Origin: Salinarimonas sp.
GTDB taxonomy: Bacteria; Pseudomonadota; Alphaproteobacteria; Rhizobiales; Beijerinckiaceae
Assembly (NCBI RefSeq): GCF_040111675.1
Contig: NZ_CP157794.1
Location: forward strand, 1,881,501-1,945,500
Direction of reading: 5' to 3'
DNA length: 64,000 bases
In this document: piece after piece, positions 21,955-30,415 of the stretch
How the letters are laid out: every line of letters starts with the position of its first letter
Numbering within the stretch: position 1 is the first letter of the stretch
Notes under the pieces: model-generated
The model's input: only the letters and a program-made list of their open reading frames with translations
Told to the model about the DNA's origin: nothing
Databases searched by the model: none
Made by a program: the position numbers and the translations under genes

Positions 21955-22145
21955 TGTCATCCCCGGCCGGAGCGCCGTCAGGCGTGGAGGGGAAGGGGAC
22001 CCAGCACGACTTGTCGCGCCGAAGAAGCTCCTTCCGGCAGCGACCAGCCGCCTGGCCGGCGGCCGACGGAGCGCCTTCGGCGCACACTCTTGCGCTGGGT
22101 CCCCTTCCCCTCCGGTCGCTGCGCGACCTCCGGCCGGGGATGACA
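21955..22145. repeat. 191-bp nested inverted repeat between two GH13 genes
   Basis: The outer arms are 18 bp and perfect (TGTCATCCCCGGCCGGAG at 21955-21972, complement at 22128-22145). The inner arms are 20 bp and perfect (21986-22005, complement at 22094-22113, GGAGGGGAAGGGGACCCAGC). Further small hairpins fill the centre. The whole could fold into one long cruciform or RNA stem. It looks like a dispersed intergenic repeat family; no second full copy occurs in this window. Confidence 0.8.
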
Positions 22146-22170
22146 GACGGGGACGAAACGGGAGGCCACG

Positions 22171-23841
22171 ATGCTCGATCTCTGGTACAAGAACGCCGTC
22201 GTCTATTGCGTCGACGTCGAGACCTTCATGGACGCCGACGGGGACGGATGCGGCGACTTCCAGGGCCTCGCCGACCGGCTCGACCACATCGAGGCGCTGG
22301 GCGCCACCTGCATCTGGCTCCTGCCGTTCTACGCCTCGCCGAACCGCGACAACGGCTACGACGTCTCGGATTACTACCAGGTCGACCCGCGGCTCGGCTC
22401 GCTCGGCGACTTCGTGCGCTTCGCCCGGGAGGCGCGCGGGCGCGGCATCCGCGTCATCGTCGATCTCGTGGTCAACCACACCTCGATCGACCATCCCTGG
22501 TTCCAGAAGGCGCGCGCGGACCCGAATTCGCGCTACCGCGACTTCTATCTCTGGTCCGAGGAGCGTCCCGAGGACGCCGCATCGGGGGTCGTCTTCCCCG
22601 GCGTGCAGGAGACCACCTGGACCTGGGACGAGGCGGCGCAGGCCTACTATTTCCACCGCTTCTACGCCCATCAGGCCGACCTCAACCTCGCCAACCCGGC
22701 CGTGCGCGAGGAGATCGAGAAGATCATGGGCTTCTGGCTCGAGCTCGGCGTCTCGGGTTTCCGGCTCGACGCCGTGCCCTTCATCATCGAGGACAAGCCG
22801 CGCTCGCCCTTCCGCACCGCCGGCCAGAGGAACGGAACCGCCGACGCCGAGCCCGATCCGCACGCCTTCCTCACCTATCTGCGGCGGTTTATGTCCTGGC
22901 GGAAGGCGGAGGCGATCCTGCTCGCGGAGGCGAACGTGCCCTCGGAGACGATCCCGGCCTATTTCGGCGACGACGCCGACCGGATGACCATGGTCTTCGA
23001 CTTCCTGCTGAACCAGGCGACCTCCCTGGCGCTCGCCCGCGAGGACGCGCGCCCGATCGCCGCGCTGATGCGCGAGCGCCCGCCCATCCACGAGGTGGCG
23101 CAATGGGCGACCTTCCTGCGCAACCACGACGAGCTCGACCTCGGCCGGCTGTCGGACGCGGAGCGCGCTGAGGTCTTCGCCGCCTTCGCCCCCGATGAGG
23201 GCATGCGCCTCTACGACCGCGGCATCCGCCGACGCCTGGCGTCCATGCTAGGCGGCGACACGCGCCGGATCGCGATGGCCACCAGCCTGATGCTGGCGCT
23301 GCCGGGCACGCCCGTCTTCTGGTACGGCGAGGAGATCGGCATGGGCGAGAACCTCGATCTGCCCGAGCGCGACGCCGTGCGCACGCCGATGCAGTGGAAC
23401 GAGTCCGCGAGCGCGGGGTTCTCGCCCGCCGCGCCGGAGGATCTCGTGCGCCCGCTCGTCTCCGCGCCGGACTTCGCGCCCCGGGCCGTGAACGTCGCCG
23501 AGCAGGGCGAGAACGGCGACAGCCTGCTGGAGCGCATCCGCCGGCTCGTGCGCGCGCGGCGCGCCTGCCCCGAGATCGGCTGGGGACGCACCGAGATCCT
23601 GGAGACGGACGAGCCCGCCGTGCTCGCGCTCCACGCCTCCTGGCGCGGCGGCGCCGTCGTCACGCTCCATAACCTGTCGCCCCGTCACGTCACCGTGACG
23701 CCGCGCGTGGCGGACCGGCACGAGCGGCTGCGGCCGATTCTGTGCGACTCGGGCGGGCGGCTCACCCAGGATGCGGGCGAGCCCGTCGCCATCCCCGCCC
23801 ACGGCTACGTCTGGTTCCGCGCCGACGAGGAGCGGCGCTGA
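22171..23841 (+). CDS. GH13 alpha-amylase family enzyme, trehalose-synthase-like
   Basis: The 556-aa GH13 protein starts LWYKNAVVYCVDVETFMDAD and continues CIWLLPFYASPNRDNGYDVSDYY, a block close to trehalose synthase (TreS) and maltose glucosyltransferases. Region I is DLVVNHTS, the nucleophile is in GFRLDAVP, the acid/base Glu in LLAEANVP and the third acid in FLRNHDELDL. A C-terminal beta domain completes it. No maltokinase domain is fused. It lies 238 bp after the first GH13 gene and may act on the same alpha-glucans, for example in making compatible solutes. Confidence 0.82.
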   Translation: MLDLWYKNAVVYCVDVETFMDADGDGCGDFQGLADRLDHIEALGATCIWLLPFYASPNRDNGYDVSDYYQVDPRLGSLGDFVRFAREARGRGIRVIVDLVVNHTSIDHPWFQKARADPNSRYRDFYLWSEERPEDAASGVVFPGVQETTWTWDEAAQAYYFHRFYAHQADLNLANPAVREEIEKIMGFWLELGVSGFRLDAVPFIIEDKPRSPFRTAGQRNGTADAEPDPHAFLTYLRRFMSWRKAEAILLAEANVPSETIPAYFGDDADRMTMVFDFLLNQATSLALAREDARPIAALMRERPPIHEVAQWATFLRNHDELDLGRLSDAERAEVFAAFAPDEGMRLYDRGIRRRLASMLGGDTRRIAMATSLMLALPGTPVFWYGEEIGMGENLDLPERDAVRTPMQWNESASAGFSPAAPEDLVRPLVSAPDFAPRAVNVAEQGENGDSLLERIRRLVRARRACPEIGWGRTEILETDEPAVLALHASWRGGAVVTLHNLSPRHVTVTPRVADRHERLRPILCDSGGRLTQDAGEPVAIPAHGYVWFRADEERR

Positions 23842-23844
23842 GCT

Positions 23845-25290
23845 TCACGGCTTGCCGGCGGGCTCCGCCGGAGCCGCGGCAGGGGCCGAGCCGGCCGGCT
23901 CGATGCGCCGTCCGTGACCGGACATTTCCGCGCCGGCGCCGGGGTCGAGGCGGCGCATCACCAGCACGCTCAGCCCCGACAGGGCGGCCATGAACAGGAA
24001 GGCGGGCGTAAAGTCCGCGGTGACGATGGTCGCATGGCCCTGCAGCGCGCTCGCCGCCTCGAGCGCGAAGGCGGCGATCGTCACGCCGAGCGCCAGCGCC
24101 ACCTGCTGGACGACGCTGGTGAGCGCGGTCGCCTGGCTCATGTCCCGCCGCACCACGTCGGCGAAGGACAGCGCATTGAGCGCCGTGAACTGAAGCGAGC
24201 GGAAGCAGCCGCCGACCAGCAGGAGGAGCAGCATCACCGCCTCCGGCGTCTGCGGCCGGAAGGCGCCCATCACCGCGATGAAGGCGGCGCAGACGAGGCT
24301 GTTCCACAACAGGATCGACCGGAAGCCCCACGCCCGCAGGATGCGCGCGGCGAGCGCCTTCATGAACAGCGCGCCGGCGGCGGCGGAGAAGGTGATCGCG
24401 CCCGATTGCAGCGGGTCGAGGCCGAAGCCGATCTGCAGCATCAGCGGCAGCAGGAAGGGGATCGCCCCGACCCCCAGCCGGAACAGCGCCCCGCCGATCA
24501 CCCCGGCGCGGAAGGTCGGCACCGCCATCAGCGCGACGCTCATCACCGGGTGCGCGACCCGGCGCATGTGCCGCCAGTAGGCCGCGAGCAGGGCCGCGCC
24601 GGCGCCGATGCAACCGAGCGAGGCCCAGAGCGGCAGCAGGTGCCGGCCCGCGGTGGCGAGGCCGAGCATCAGGCTGCCGAGCCCGATCGACAGCATCAGG
24701 TAGCCGCGCCAGTCGAAGGGCGGCACGCCGTCCTCTTTCAGGTTCTCGATGTAGAGCGAGGCGAGCACGATGCCGAGCAGCCCGATCGGCACGTTGATCA
24801 GGAAGATCCAGCGCCAGGAGAAGGCGGTCGTGATGAAGCCGCCGAGCGGCGGGCCGATCACCGGGCCCACCAGCGCCGGCACGGTGAGGAAGGCGAGGGC
24901 GCCGACGAGCTCGTGCTTGGGTGTGCCGCGCAGGATCACCAACCGCCCGACGGGGACCATCATCGCTCCGCCCATGCCCTGGAAGAAGCGCGCGCCCACG
25001 AAATAGCCGAGGGAATCCGCGAAGGCGCAGGCGATCGAGCCTGCCGTGAACACGCCGAGCGCCGCGCGGAAGATCGTGCGCGCGCCGTAGCGGTCGGCCA
25101 TCCAGCCGGACACGGGGATGAAGATCGCCAGCGCGATCAGGTAGGAGGTGATGGCGAGCTTGAGCGCGATCGGGTCCTCGCCGAGATCCGCCGCGATGGC
25201 TGGCAGCGCCGTCGCGATCACCGTCGAATCCGTGGTCTCCATGAAGAGCGCGGTCGCGACGATGAGGGGCGCGATGCGGCGGTGACGCAC
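23845..25290 (-). CDS. DHA2-family MFS multidrug efflux transporter
   Basis: The 481-aa membrane protein has about 14 predicted helices. It carries the MFS motif A region WMADRYGARTIFRAAL after helix 2 and the DHA2 motif C region FITTAFSWRWIFLINVPIGLL. These match the EmrB/QacA drug:H+ antiporter family. It starts at GTG 25290 with AGGAGA upstream. The C-terminus is an Ala/Pro tail. It is convergent with the GH13 operon (3-bp gap) and divergent from the DUF350 gene. No MFP (EmrA) partner is adjacent. Confidence 0.88.
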   Translation of the reverse strand: MRHRRIAPLIVATALFMETTDSTVIATALPAIAADLGEDPIALKLAITSYLIALAIFIPVSGWMADRYGARTIFRAALGVFTAGSIACAFADSLGYFVGARFFQGMGGAMMVPVGRLVILRGTPKHELVGALAFLTVPALVGPVIGPPLGGFITTAFSWRWIFLINVPIGLLGIVLASLYIENLKEDGVPPFDWRGYLMLSIGLGSLMLGLATAGRHLLPLWASLGCIGAGAALLAAYWRHMRRVAHPVMSVALMAVPTFRAGVIGGALFRLGVGAIPFLLPLMLQIGFGLDPLQSGAITFSAAAGALFMKALAARILRAWGFRSILLWNSLVCAAFIAVMGAFRPQTPEAVMLLLLLVGGCFRSLQFTALNALSFADVVRRDMSQATALTSVVQQVALALGVTIAAFALEAASALQGHATIVTADFTPAFLFMAALSGLSVLVMRRLDPGAGAEMSGHGRRIEPAGSAPAAAPAEPAGKP

Positions 25291-25393
25291 TTTTCGTTTC
25301 TCCTGGCGCGCGGCGGGGAAGGGCTTTCGATGCGCGGGCTCGCCTCTATGCTGGCTCGGACCGCGAATCAGGCGGGATGATGGATATAACGCG

Positions 25394-25795
25394 ATGATGC
25401 CGATTCTGACCGTCCTGCCGGACTTCCTCCTCGATTTCGCCGTCGCGACGGCGCTCGTCGCCCTCTATCTTGCCGTTTACACATTCGCGACGGCGCACAA
25501 CGAGTTCGCCCTCATCCGGCGCAACGTCCCCTCGGCGGCCCTCGCGCTGGGCCTGAGCCTTGTCGGATTCGCGATCCCGCTGTCGAGCGCCATGGTGTTC
25601 GCCACGACCTTCGTGGGGCTCGTCCTCTGGGGGCTCGTCGCGCTCGTCGTGCAGATCGTGGTCTACGGCCTCGTGCGCATCGTCATGCCGGATCTCTCCC
25701 CGCGCATCGCCAAGGGCGAGATCGCGCCGGCGCTCTTCCTCGGCGCGGCCGCCGTCGCCGCGGGCCTGATCAACGCCTCCGCCATGCGGTTCTGA
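25394..25795 (+). CDS. DUF350 family membrane protein
   Basis: The 133-aa protein has four predicted transmembrane helices. It contains the DUF350 pattern: FATAHNEFALIRRNVPSAALALGLSLVGFAIPL and then VQIVVYGLVRIVMPDL and KGEIAPALFLGAAAVAAGLINAS. DUF350 proteins are inner-membrane proteins of unknown role, often encoded near exporters or stress genes. No clear Shine-Dalgarno precedes the ATG, so the start is tentative. Confidence 0.8.
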   Translation: MMPILTVLPDFLLDFAVATALVALYLAVYTFATAHNEFALIRRNVPSAALALGLSLVGFAIPLSSAMVFATTFVGLVLWGLVALVVQIVVYGLVRIVMPDLSPRIAKGEIAPALFLGAAAVAAGLINASAMRF

Positions 25796-25798
25796 CGG

Positions 25799-25829
25799 AC
25801 CGTTCGCGCGAAAGGCGCGGCGGAACGGT
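25799..25829 (+). terminator. Hairpin after the DUF350 gene
   Basis: The arms ACCGTTC and GAACGGT are 7 bp and perfect. They enclose a GC-rich, partly paired loop, starting 4 nt after the DUF350 stop and ending 57 nt before coxB. No T-run follows. It would separate DUF350 from the oxidase operon. Confidence 0.4.
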
Positions 25830-25885
25830 TCGCGCGGCTCGCGGCTTGACGGTCGAACCCGAACCGTCACCGTCCCTGGCGCCGC

Positions 25886-26848
25886 ATGGCCTCGCCTCCA
25901 GACGATACCATCGCCGCGCTTCTCGGCGAGACCTCCGTCCTGAACCCCGCCGGTCGCAGCGCCGCGCGGATCGCGGAGCTGTCCTGGTGGCTGTTCGGCG
26001 GGGCCACGATCGTCTGGATCGCGGTGATCGGGCTGTCGATCTACGCCGCCTATTACCGCCCGCGGGCGCACGACGAGGCGAAGACGCGGCTTCTCATCAT
26101 CGGCGGCGGCGCGGCGGTGCCGACCGTGGTGCTCGCCGGCGTGCTCGCCTACGCGCTGTGGCTGATGCCGCAGGTGAAGCCGCCGCTGCCGGAGGGCGCG
26201 GTCGAGATCGAGGTCGAGGGGCTGCAATGGTGGTGGCGCGTGCGCTACGCGACCGAGGCCGGCCCCGTGCCCGTCGCCAACGAGCTCGCGCTTCCCGTCG
26301 GCCGCCCCGCCGTGCTGCGCCTGCGCAGCCCCGACGTGATCCACTCGTTCTGGGTGCCCGCGCTCGCCGGCAAGACCGACATGATCCCCGGCCGCGAGAC
26401 GGTGATCGTGCTCGAGCCGACGCGCACCGGCGTGTTCCGCGGGGCCTGCGCGGAATATTGCGGGACCTCGCACGCGCTGATGAACTTCGCCGTCCTGGTG
26501 AAGGAGCCAGCCGACTACGAGGCCTGGCTCGCGCGCCAGGCCGCGCCCGCCGAGCCTCCGACGAGCGCGGCGGCCGAGCGGGGCAGGGCGGTTTTCTTCG
26601 AGTACGGCTGCGGCGCCTGCCACGCGATCCGCGGCACCGAGGCCAACGGCGTGGTGGGGCCCGATCTCACCCATGTCGGCTCGCGCCGCACCCTCGCGGC
26701 CGGCGCCCTGCCGAACACGCCCGACGACTACGCCCGCTGGATCGCGAACGTCCACGAGGTGAAGCCCGACGCCAACATGCCGCCCTTCGGCATGCTGGCG
26801 GAGGACGACCTCGCCGCGCTCGCCCTCTACCTGGACGGCCTGACATGA
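25886..26848 (+). CDS. coxB: Cytochrome c oxidase subunit II with fused cytochrome c domain
   Basis: The 320-aa protein has two N-terminal transmembrane helices (residues ~33-57 and 70-94) and no separate signal peptide. A CuA cupredoxin domain follows with ligands His153, Cys188, Glu190, Cys192, His196 and Met199 (GACAEYCGTSHALM). The C-terminal cytochrome c domain has CGACH at 242-246 and a distal Met in MPPFGM. This is the caa3-type arrangement: the fused haem hands electrons to CuA. Its stop overlaps the next ATG (ATGA), the first link of a five-gene operon. Confidence 0.94.
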   Translation: MASPPDDTIAALLGETSVLNPAGRSAARIAELSWWLFGGATIVWIAVIGLSIYAAYYRPRAHDEAKTRLLIIGGGAAVPTVVLAGVLAYALWLMPQVKPPLPEGAVEIEVEGLQWWWRVRYATEAGPVPVANELALPVGRPAVLRLRSPDVIHSFWVPALAGKTDMIPGRETVIVLEPTRTGVFRGACAEYCGTSHALMNFAVLVKEPADYEAWLARQAAPAEPPTSAAAERGRAVFFEYGCGACHAIRGTEANGVVGPDLTHVGSRRTLAAGALPNTPDDYARWIANVHEVKPDANMPPFGMLAEDDLAALALYLDGLT

Positions 26849-29385
26849 GCGGGCGCGACAAGCTCCTCGAATGGGCGAAGACGCGCCCCGGCGAAAGCGT
26901 CGAGGAGGCGCAGGAGCGCCGCCTCTCGAAGGCCTGGGAGACGCCGACGGGCTGGCGTTACTGGTCGGCGGTCAACAACACCGAGGTGGGGCTCTGGTAC
27001 CTGGTCTCGGCCTTCCTGTTCTTCCTCTTCGCCGGCGTGCTCGCGCTGATCATGCGCGCCCAGCTCGCCGTGCCGGAGAACGACCTCGTCACCGCCGACC
27101 AGTACAACCAGCTCTTCACGCTGCACGGCTCGGCGATGATGTTCCTGTTCGGGGTGCCGAGCTTCGAGGCCTTCTCGATCATGATCCTGCCGCAGCTGCT
27201 CGGCGCGCGGGACCTGCCGTTCCCGCGGCTCTCGGCCTTCGGCTTCTGGTGCTTCCTGATCGGCGGCGTCTTCGTCCTGGGCTCGATCTATTTCGACGCC
27301 GCCCCGCGCGGGGGCTGGTTCATGTACCCGCCGCTCGCCACCGAATACCAAGAGGGGATCGGCAGTGACATCTGGCTGCTCGGCCTCTCCTTCATCGAGA
27401 TCGCCTCGATCGCGGCGGCGGTCGAGCTCATCGTCGGCACGCTGAAGACCCGCCCGCCCGGCATGCGCATCAACCTGATGCCGCTCTATGCCTGGTACGT
27501 GCTCGTGGTGGCGGGCATGATCCTGTTCGCCTTCCCGCCGCTCATCGCGGGGGACCTGCTCTTCGAGATGCAGCGGGCCTTCGACTGGCCCTTCTTCGAC
27601 CCCGATCGCGGCGGCGACCCGCTGCTCTGGCAGCACCTGTTCTGGATCTTCGGCCACCCGGAGGTCTACATCATCTTCCTGCCCGCCATCGCGCTCGTCG
27701 CGGCGATGATCCCCGCCTTCGCGCAGCGGCCGCTCGTCGGCTATTCCTGGATCGTGCTCGCGGCGGTGGGAACGGGCTTCATCTCGTTCGGCCTGTGGGT
27801 CCACCACATGTACACGACCGGGCTGCCGAACGTCTCGCTGGGCTTCTTCTCGGCGGCGTCGGTGGCGGTCGCGATCCCCACAGGCGTGCAGATCTTCTGC
27901 TTCATCGCGACGTTGCTGGTCGGGCGCGCGACCCCGAACGTGCCCATGCTCTACGTCTCGGGCGCCTTCGCCGTCTTCGTCCTCGGCGGGCTCACCGGGG
28001 TGATGGTCGCGCTCGCGCCCTTCGACTTCCAGGCGCACGACACCTATTTCGTCGTCGCCCACCTGCATTACGTGCTCGTCGGCGGCGTCGTGTTCCCGAT
28101 CCTCGGCGCGATCCACTTCTTCTTCCCGCTGGTGGGCGGAAAGTCGCTCTCGCCGACGCTGGGCAAGATCGCCTTCTGGCTCGCCTTCCTCGGCTTCAAC
28201 CTCGCCTTCTGGCCGATGCACATCTCGGGCCTGCGGGGCATGCCGCGCCGCGTCTTCACCTACGAGCCGGGGATGGGGCTCGAGCTCCTCAACCTGCTCT
28301 CGACGATCGGCGCCTTCACGCTCGCCGCCGGCCTCGCCGTGTTCCTGTGGGACGTGATCCGGCCCAAGGGCAACCAGCCGATCTCGCCGCGCAATCCGTG
28401 GAACGCCGGCACGCTCGAATGGGTGACCAAGATCCCGCCGCCGCCCTGGGGCGCGCGCTCCATCCCCGAGGTGCAGAGCCGCTACCCGCTCTGGCAGCAG
28501 GAGAACTTCGTCGAGGATTACGACGCCGGCCGCTTCTACCTGCCCGACGCGGAGGAGGTGAAGCGCGAGACCATCATCACCACCGTGATCGACGCCCGGC
28601 CCATCCAGTGCCTGCGCGTGCCGGGCCCGACCTGGCTGACCATGATCGCGGCGGGCTTCGCGGGGGCGTTCTTCATCCTGGGCACGTTCAAGCTCTACGC
28701 GCTGGCGCTCCTGAGCGGCGGCCTCTCGGTCGCGACGATCCTGGTCTGGCTCTGGACCGGCACGGCCGTCCACCCGGAGAAGGAGGCGAAGAGCATCGGG
28801 CGCGGCCAGACCCTGCCGCTCTACGCGTCGGGCCCGGCGTCGGTGGGCTGGTGGGCGATGTTCATCACCATGCTGGGCGACATGGCGGCCTTCGGCGGGC
28901 TCGTCTTCGGCTACTTCTTCTTCTGGACCGTGCATCCCGAGTTCCCGCCGCCGGGGGCGCGCGGGCCGGGCTGGGAATGGCCGACGGTCGCGCTCGCGAC
29001 CCTGTTCCTCGCCTGGGCCGCGACGATGGCGGCCGACCGCACGATCCGCAGCGGCCGCCAGCGGCTCGGGATCGGGCTCCTCGCCCTGTGCCTCGCCCTC
29101 GGCGCCGCCGGCGCGGCGGCGCTCGCGGCGGGGCCGTACCTCACGGGCATGGACCCGACGGCGCACGCCTATCCGGCGACCGTCTGGGTGCTGGTGCTCT
29201 GGACCGGGGTGCATCTCGGCGTCGGCTTCATCGCCCACGGCTACTGCCTCGCCCGCGCGCTCGCCGGGCAGCTCACCGCACGGCGCGACATCGATATCCG
29301 CAACACGACGCTCTACTGGCACTTCATGCTCGCGACCGTCGTGATCACCGTCGCCACGATCGGCGGCTTCCCGCTCGTCTCGTGA
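26845..29385 (+). CDS. ctaD: Cytochrome c oxidase subunit I fused to subunit III
   Basis: The 846-aa protein is a haem-copper oxidase subunit I (residues ~30-560) joined to a subunit III domain. Haem and copper ligands are all present: His94 (haem a), His271, His320 and His321 (CuB), His406 (haem a3), His408 (haem a), and the cross-link Tyr275 in GHPEVY. D-channel Asp123 and Glu273 are present. The K-channel lysine of the PTGIK motif is replaced: the sequence reads PTGVQIF (Gln349). This fused I-III, caa3-like organisation resembles the alternative CoxMNOP-type oxidases of rhizobia. Confidence 0.93.
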   Translation: MSGRDKLLEWAKTRPGESVEEAQERRLSKAWETPTGWRYWSAVNNTEVGLWYLVSAFLFFLFAGVLALIMRAQLAVPENDLVTADQYNQLFTLHGSAMMFLFGVPSFEAFSIMILPQLLGARDLPFPRLSAFGFWCFLIGGVFVLGSIYFDAAPRGGWFMYPPLATEYQEGIGSDIWLLGLSFIEIASIAAAVELIVGTLKTRPPGMRINLMPLYAWYVLVVAGMILFAFPPLIAGDLLFEMQRAFDWPFFDPDRGGDPLLWQHLFWIFGHPEVYIIFLPAIALVAAMIPAFAQRPLVGYSWIVLAAVGTGFISFGLWVHHMYTTGLPNVSLGFFSAASVAVAIPTGVQIFCFIATLLVGRATPNVPMLYVSGAFAVFVLGGLTGVMVALAPFDFQAHDTYFVVAHLHYVLVGGVVFPILGAIHFFFPLVGGKSLSPTLGKIAFWLAFLGFNLAFWPMHISGLRGMPRRVFTYEPGMGLELLNLLSTIGAFTLAAGLAVFLWDVIRPKGNQPISPRNPWNAGTLEWVTKIPPPPWGARSIPEVQSRYPLWQQENFVEDYDAGRFYLPDAEEVKRETIITTVIDARPIQCLRVPGPTWLTMIAAGFAGAFFILGTFKLYALALLSGGLSVATILVWLWTGTAVHPEKEAKSIGRGQTLPLYASGPASVGWWAMFITMLGDMAAFGGLVFGYFFFWTVHPEFPPPGARGPGWEWPTVALATLFLAWAATMAADRTIRSGRQRLGIGLLALCLALGAAGAAALAAGPYLTGMDPTAHAYPATVWVLVLWTGVHLGVGFIAHGYCLARALAGQLTARRDIDIRNTTLYWHFMLATVVITVATIGGFPLVS

Positions 29386-29393
29386 GGCCCGCC

Positions 29394-29810
29394 ATGGAGG
29401 AGAGAGCAGACGCCGCACGGCGCGAGGACGTTCCCGACGAGCTGCAGGCCCGGCGGGAGACGATCTTCATGATCCCCGCCGCGCCCGCGATCTGGGCGGC
29501 GCATTTCCTCGCCTCATACGTCACCGCCGCGGTCTGGTGCGCGAAGATCGCCGGGCGCACGGGCTCGCTCGACGGCGCGCGCTGGCTGGTCGCGGGCTAT
29601 ACGGGCGTCGCGCTCCTCGCCATCACCATCGTCGGGATCTGGGGCTGGCGGCACCATGCCTACGGCGACGCCACCGTGCCGCACGATTTCGACACGCCCG
29701 CAGACCGGCATCGCTTCCTCGGCTTCTCGACCCTGCTGCTCTCGGCGCTGAGCTTCGTCGCGGTGCTCTTCGTCGGCATGGTGGTGGTCTTCACGGAGAC
29801 CTGCCGATGA
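29394..29810 (+). CDS. Small membrane protein of the oxidase operon
   Basis: The 138-aa protein has three hydrophobic helices (near residues 23-42, 58-80 and 108-133) between charged ends (starts MEERADAARREDVPDE). Its position between subunit I-III and the CtaG-type gene matches the extra small gene of coxMNOP-like operons. It may be an accessory or assembly subunit; function is unknown. GGAGG-like sequence is lacking just before the ATG (29394), but its stop overlaps the next start. Confidence 0.75.
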   Translation: MEERADAARREDVPDELQARRETIFMIPAAPAIWAAHFLASYVTAAVWCAKIAGRTGSLDGARWLVAGYTGVALLAITIVGIWGWRHHAYGDATVPHDFDTPADRHRFLGFSTLLLSALSFVAVLFVGMVVVFTETCR

Positions 29811-30415
29811 ATGCGCGGCGTCTCCTCCTCCTGGGCGCCGGCCTCGCCGTCCTCGCCGTCGCCTGGACCGGCCCGCTGCCGGCGCTCGCCATGACGCGGT
29901 TCTGGGCGCACATGACGATGCACCTCGCCGTCGTCGCGCTGGCGGCCCCGCTGATCGCCGCGGCGCTCGCCGGGAGCCGCACCGATCCGGCGGCGCGCGC
30001 GCCGCTCCTGTTCGCGCCGCTGCCGGCGGCCTTCCTCGAGCTCGTCGTGATCTGGGGCTGGCATGCGCCCGCCGCGCACGACGCGGCGCGGCTGCGCCCC
30101 GAAATCTTCGTCGCCGAGCAGGCCTCCTTCCTCGCGGTGGGCCTCCTCGTCTGGATCGCGGCGCTCGGCGGGAGCGCCGCGCGCCGGCGCGAGCGGGCGG
30201 CCGGCGGCGTCGGGGCGCTGCTCCTCACCTCGATGCATATGGGCCTCCTCGGCGTCCTCCTCGCCCTCGCGCCGCGCCCGCTCTACGAGGCCTGCCTCGG
30301 CCTCTTCGACCAGCAGGTCGGCGGCGTGATGATGCTGGCGGTGGGCGGGACCGTGTATCTCGCCGGCGGTCTCGCGCTCCTCTCCACGCTGCTCCGCGAG
30401 GAGGCGCGGCCATGA
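29807..30415 (+). CDS. ctaG: caa3-type oxidase assembly protein (CtaG family)
   Basis: The 202-aa membrane protein of the caa3_CtaG family has about six helices. Conserved histidines occur in FWAHMTMHLAVVALAAPLI and in WGWHAPAAHDA, plus SMHMGLLGVLLALAPRPLY. The family is needed to load copper into caa3 oxidases. It is unrelated to the Cox11 family that shares the CtaG name. It overlaps its neighbours at both ends (ATGA), so it is likely co-translated with the oxidase. Confidence 0.85.
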   Translation: MNARRLLLLGAGLAVLAVAWTGPLPALAMTRFWAHMTMHLAVVALAAPLIAAALAGSRTDPAARAPLLFAPLPAAFLELVVIWGWHAPAAHDAARLRPEIFVAEQASFLAVGLLVWIAALGGSAARRRERAAGGVGALLLTSMHMGLLGVLLALAPRPLYEACLGLFDQQVGGVMMLAVGGTVYLAGGLALLSTLLREEARP

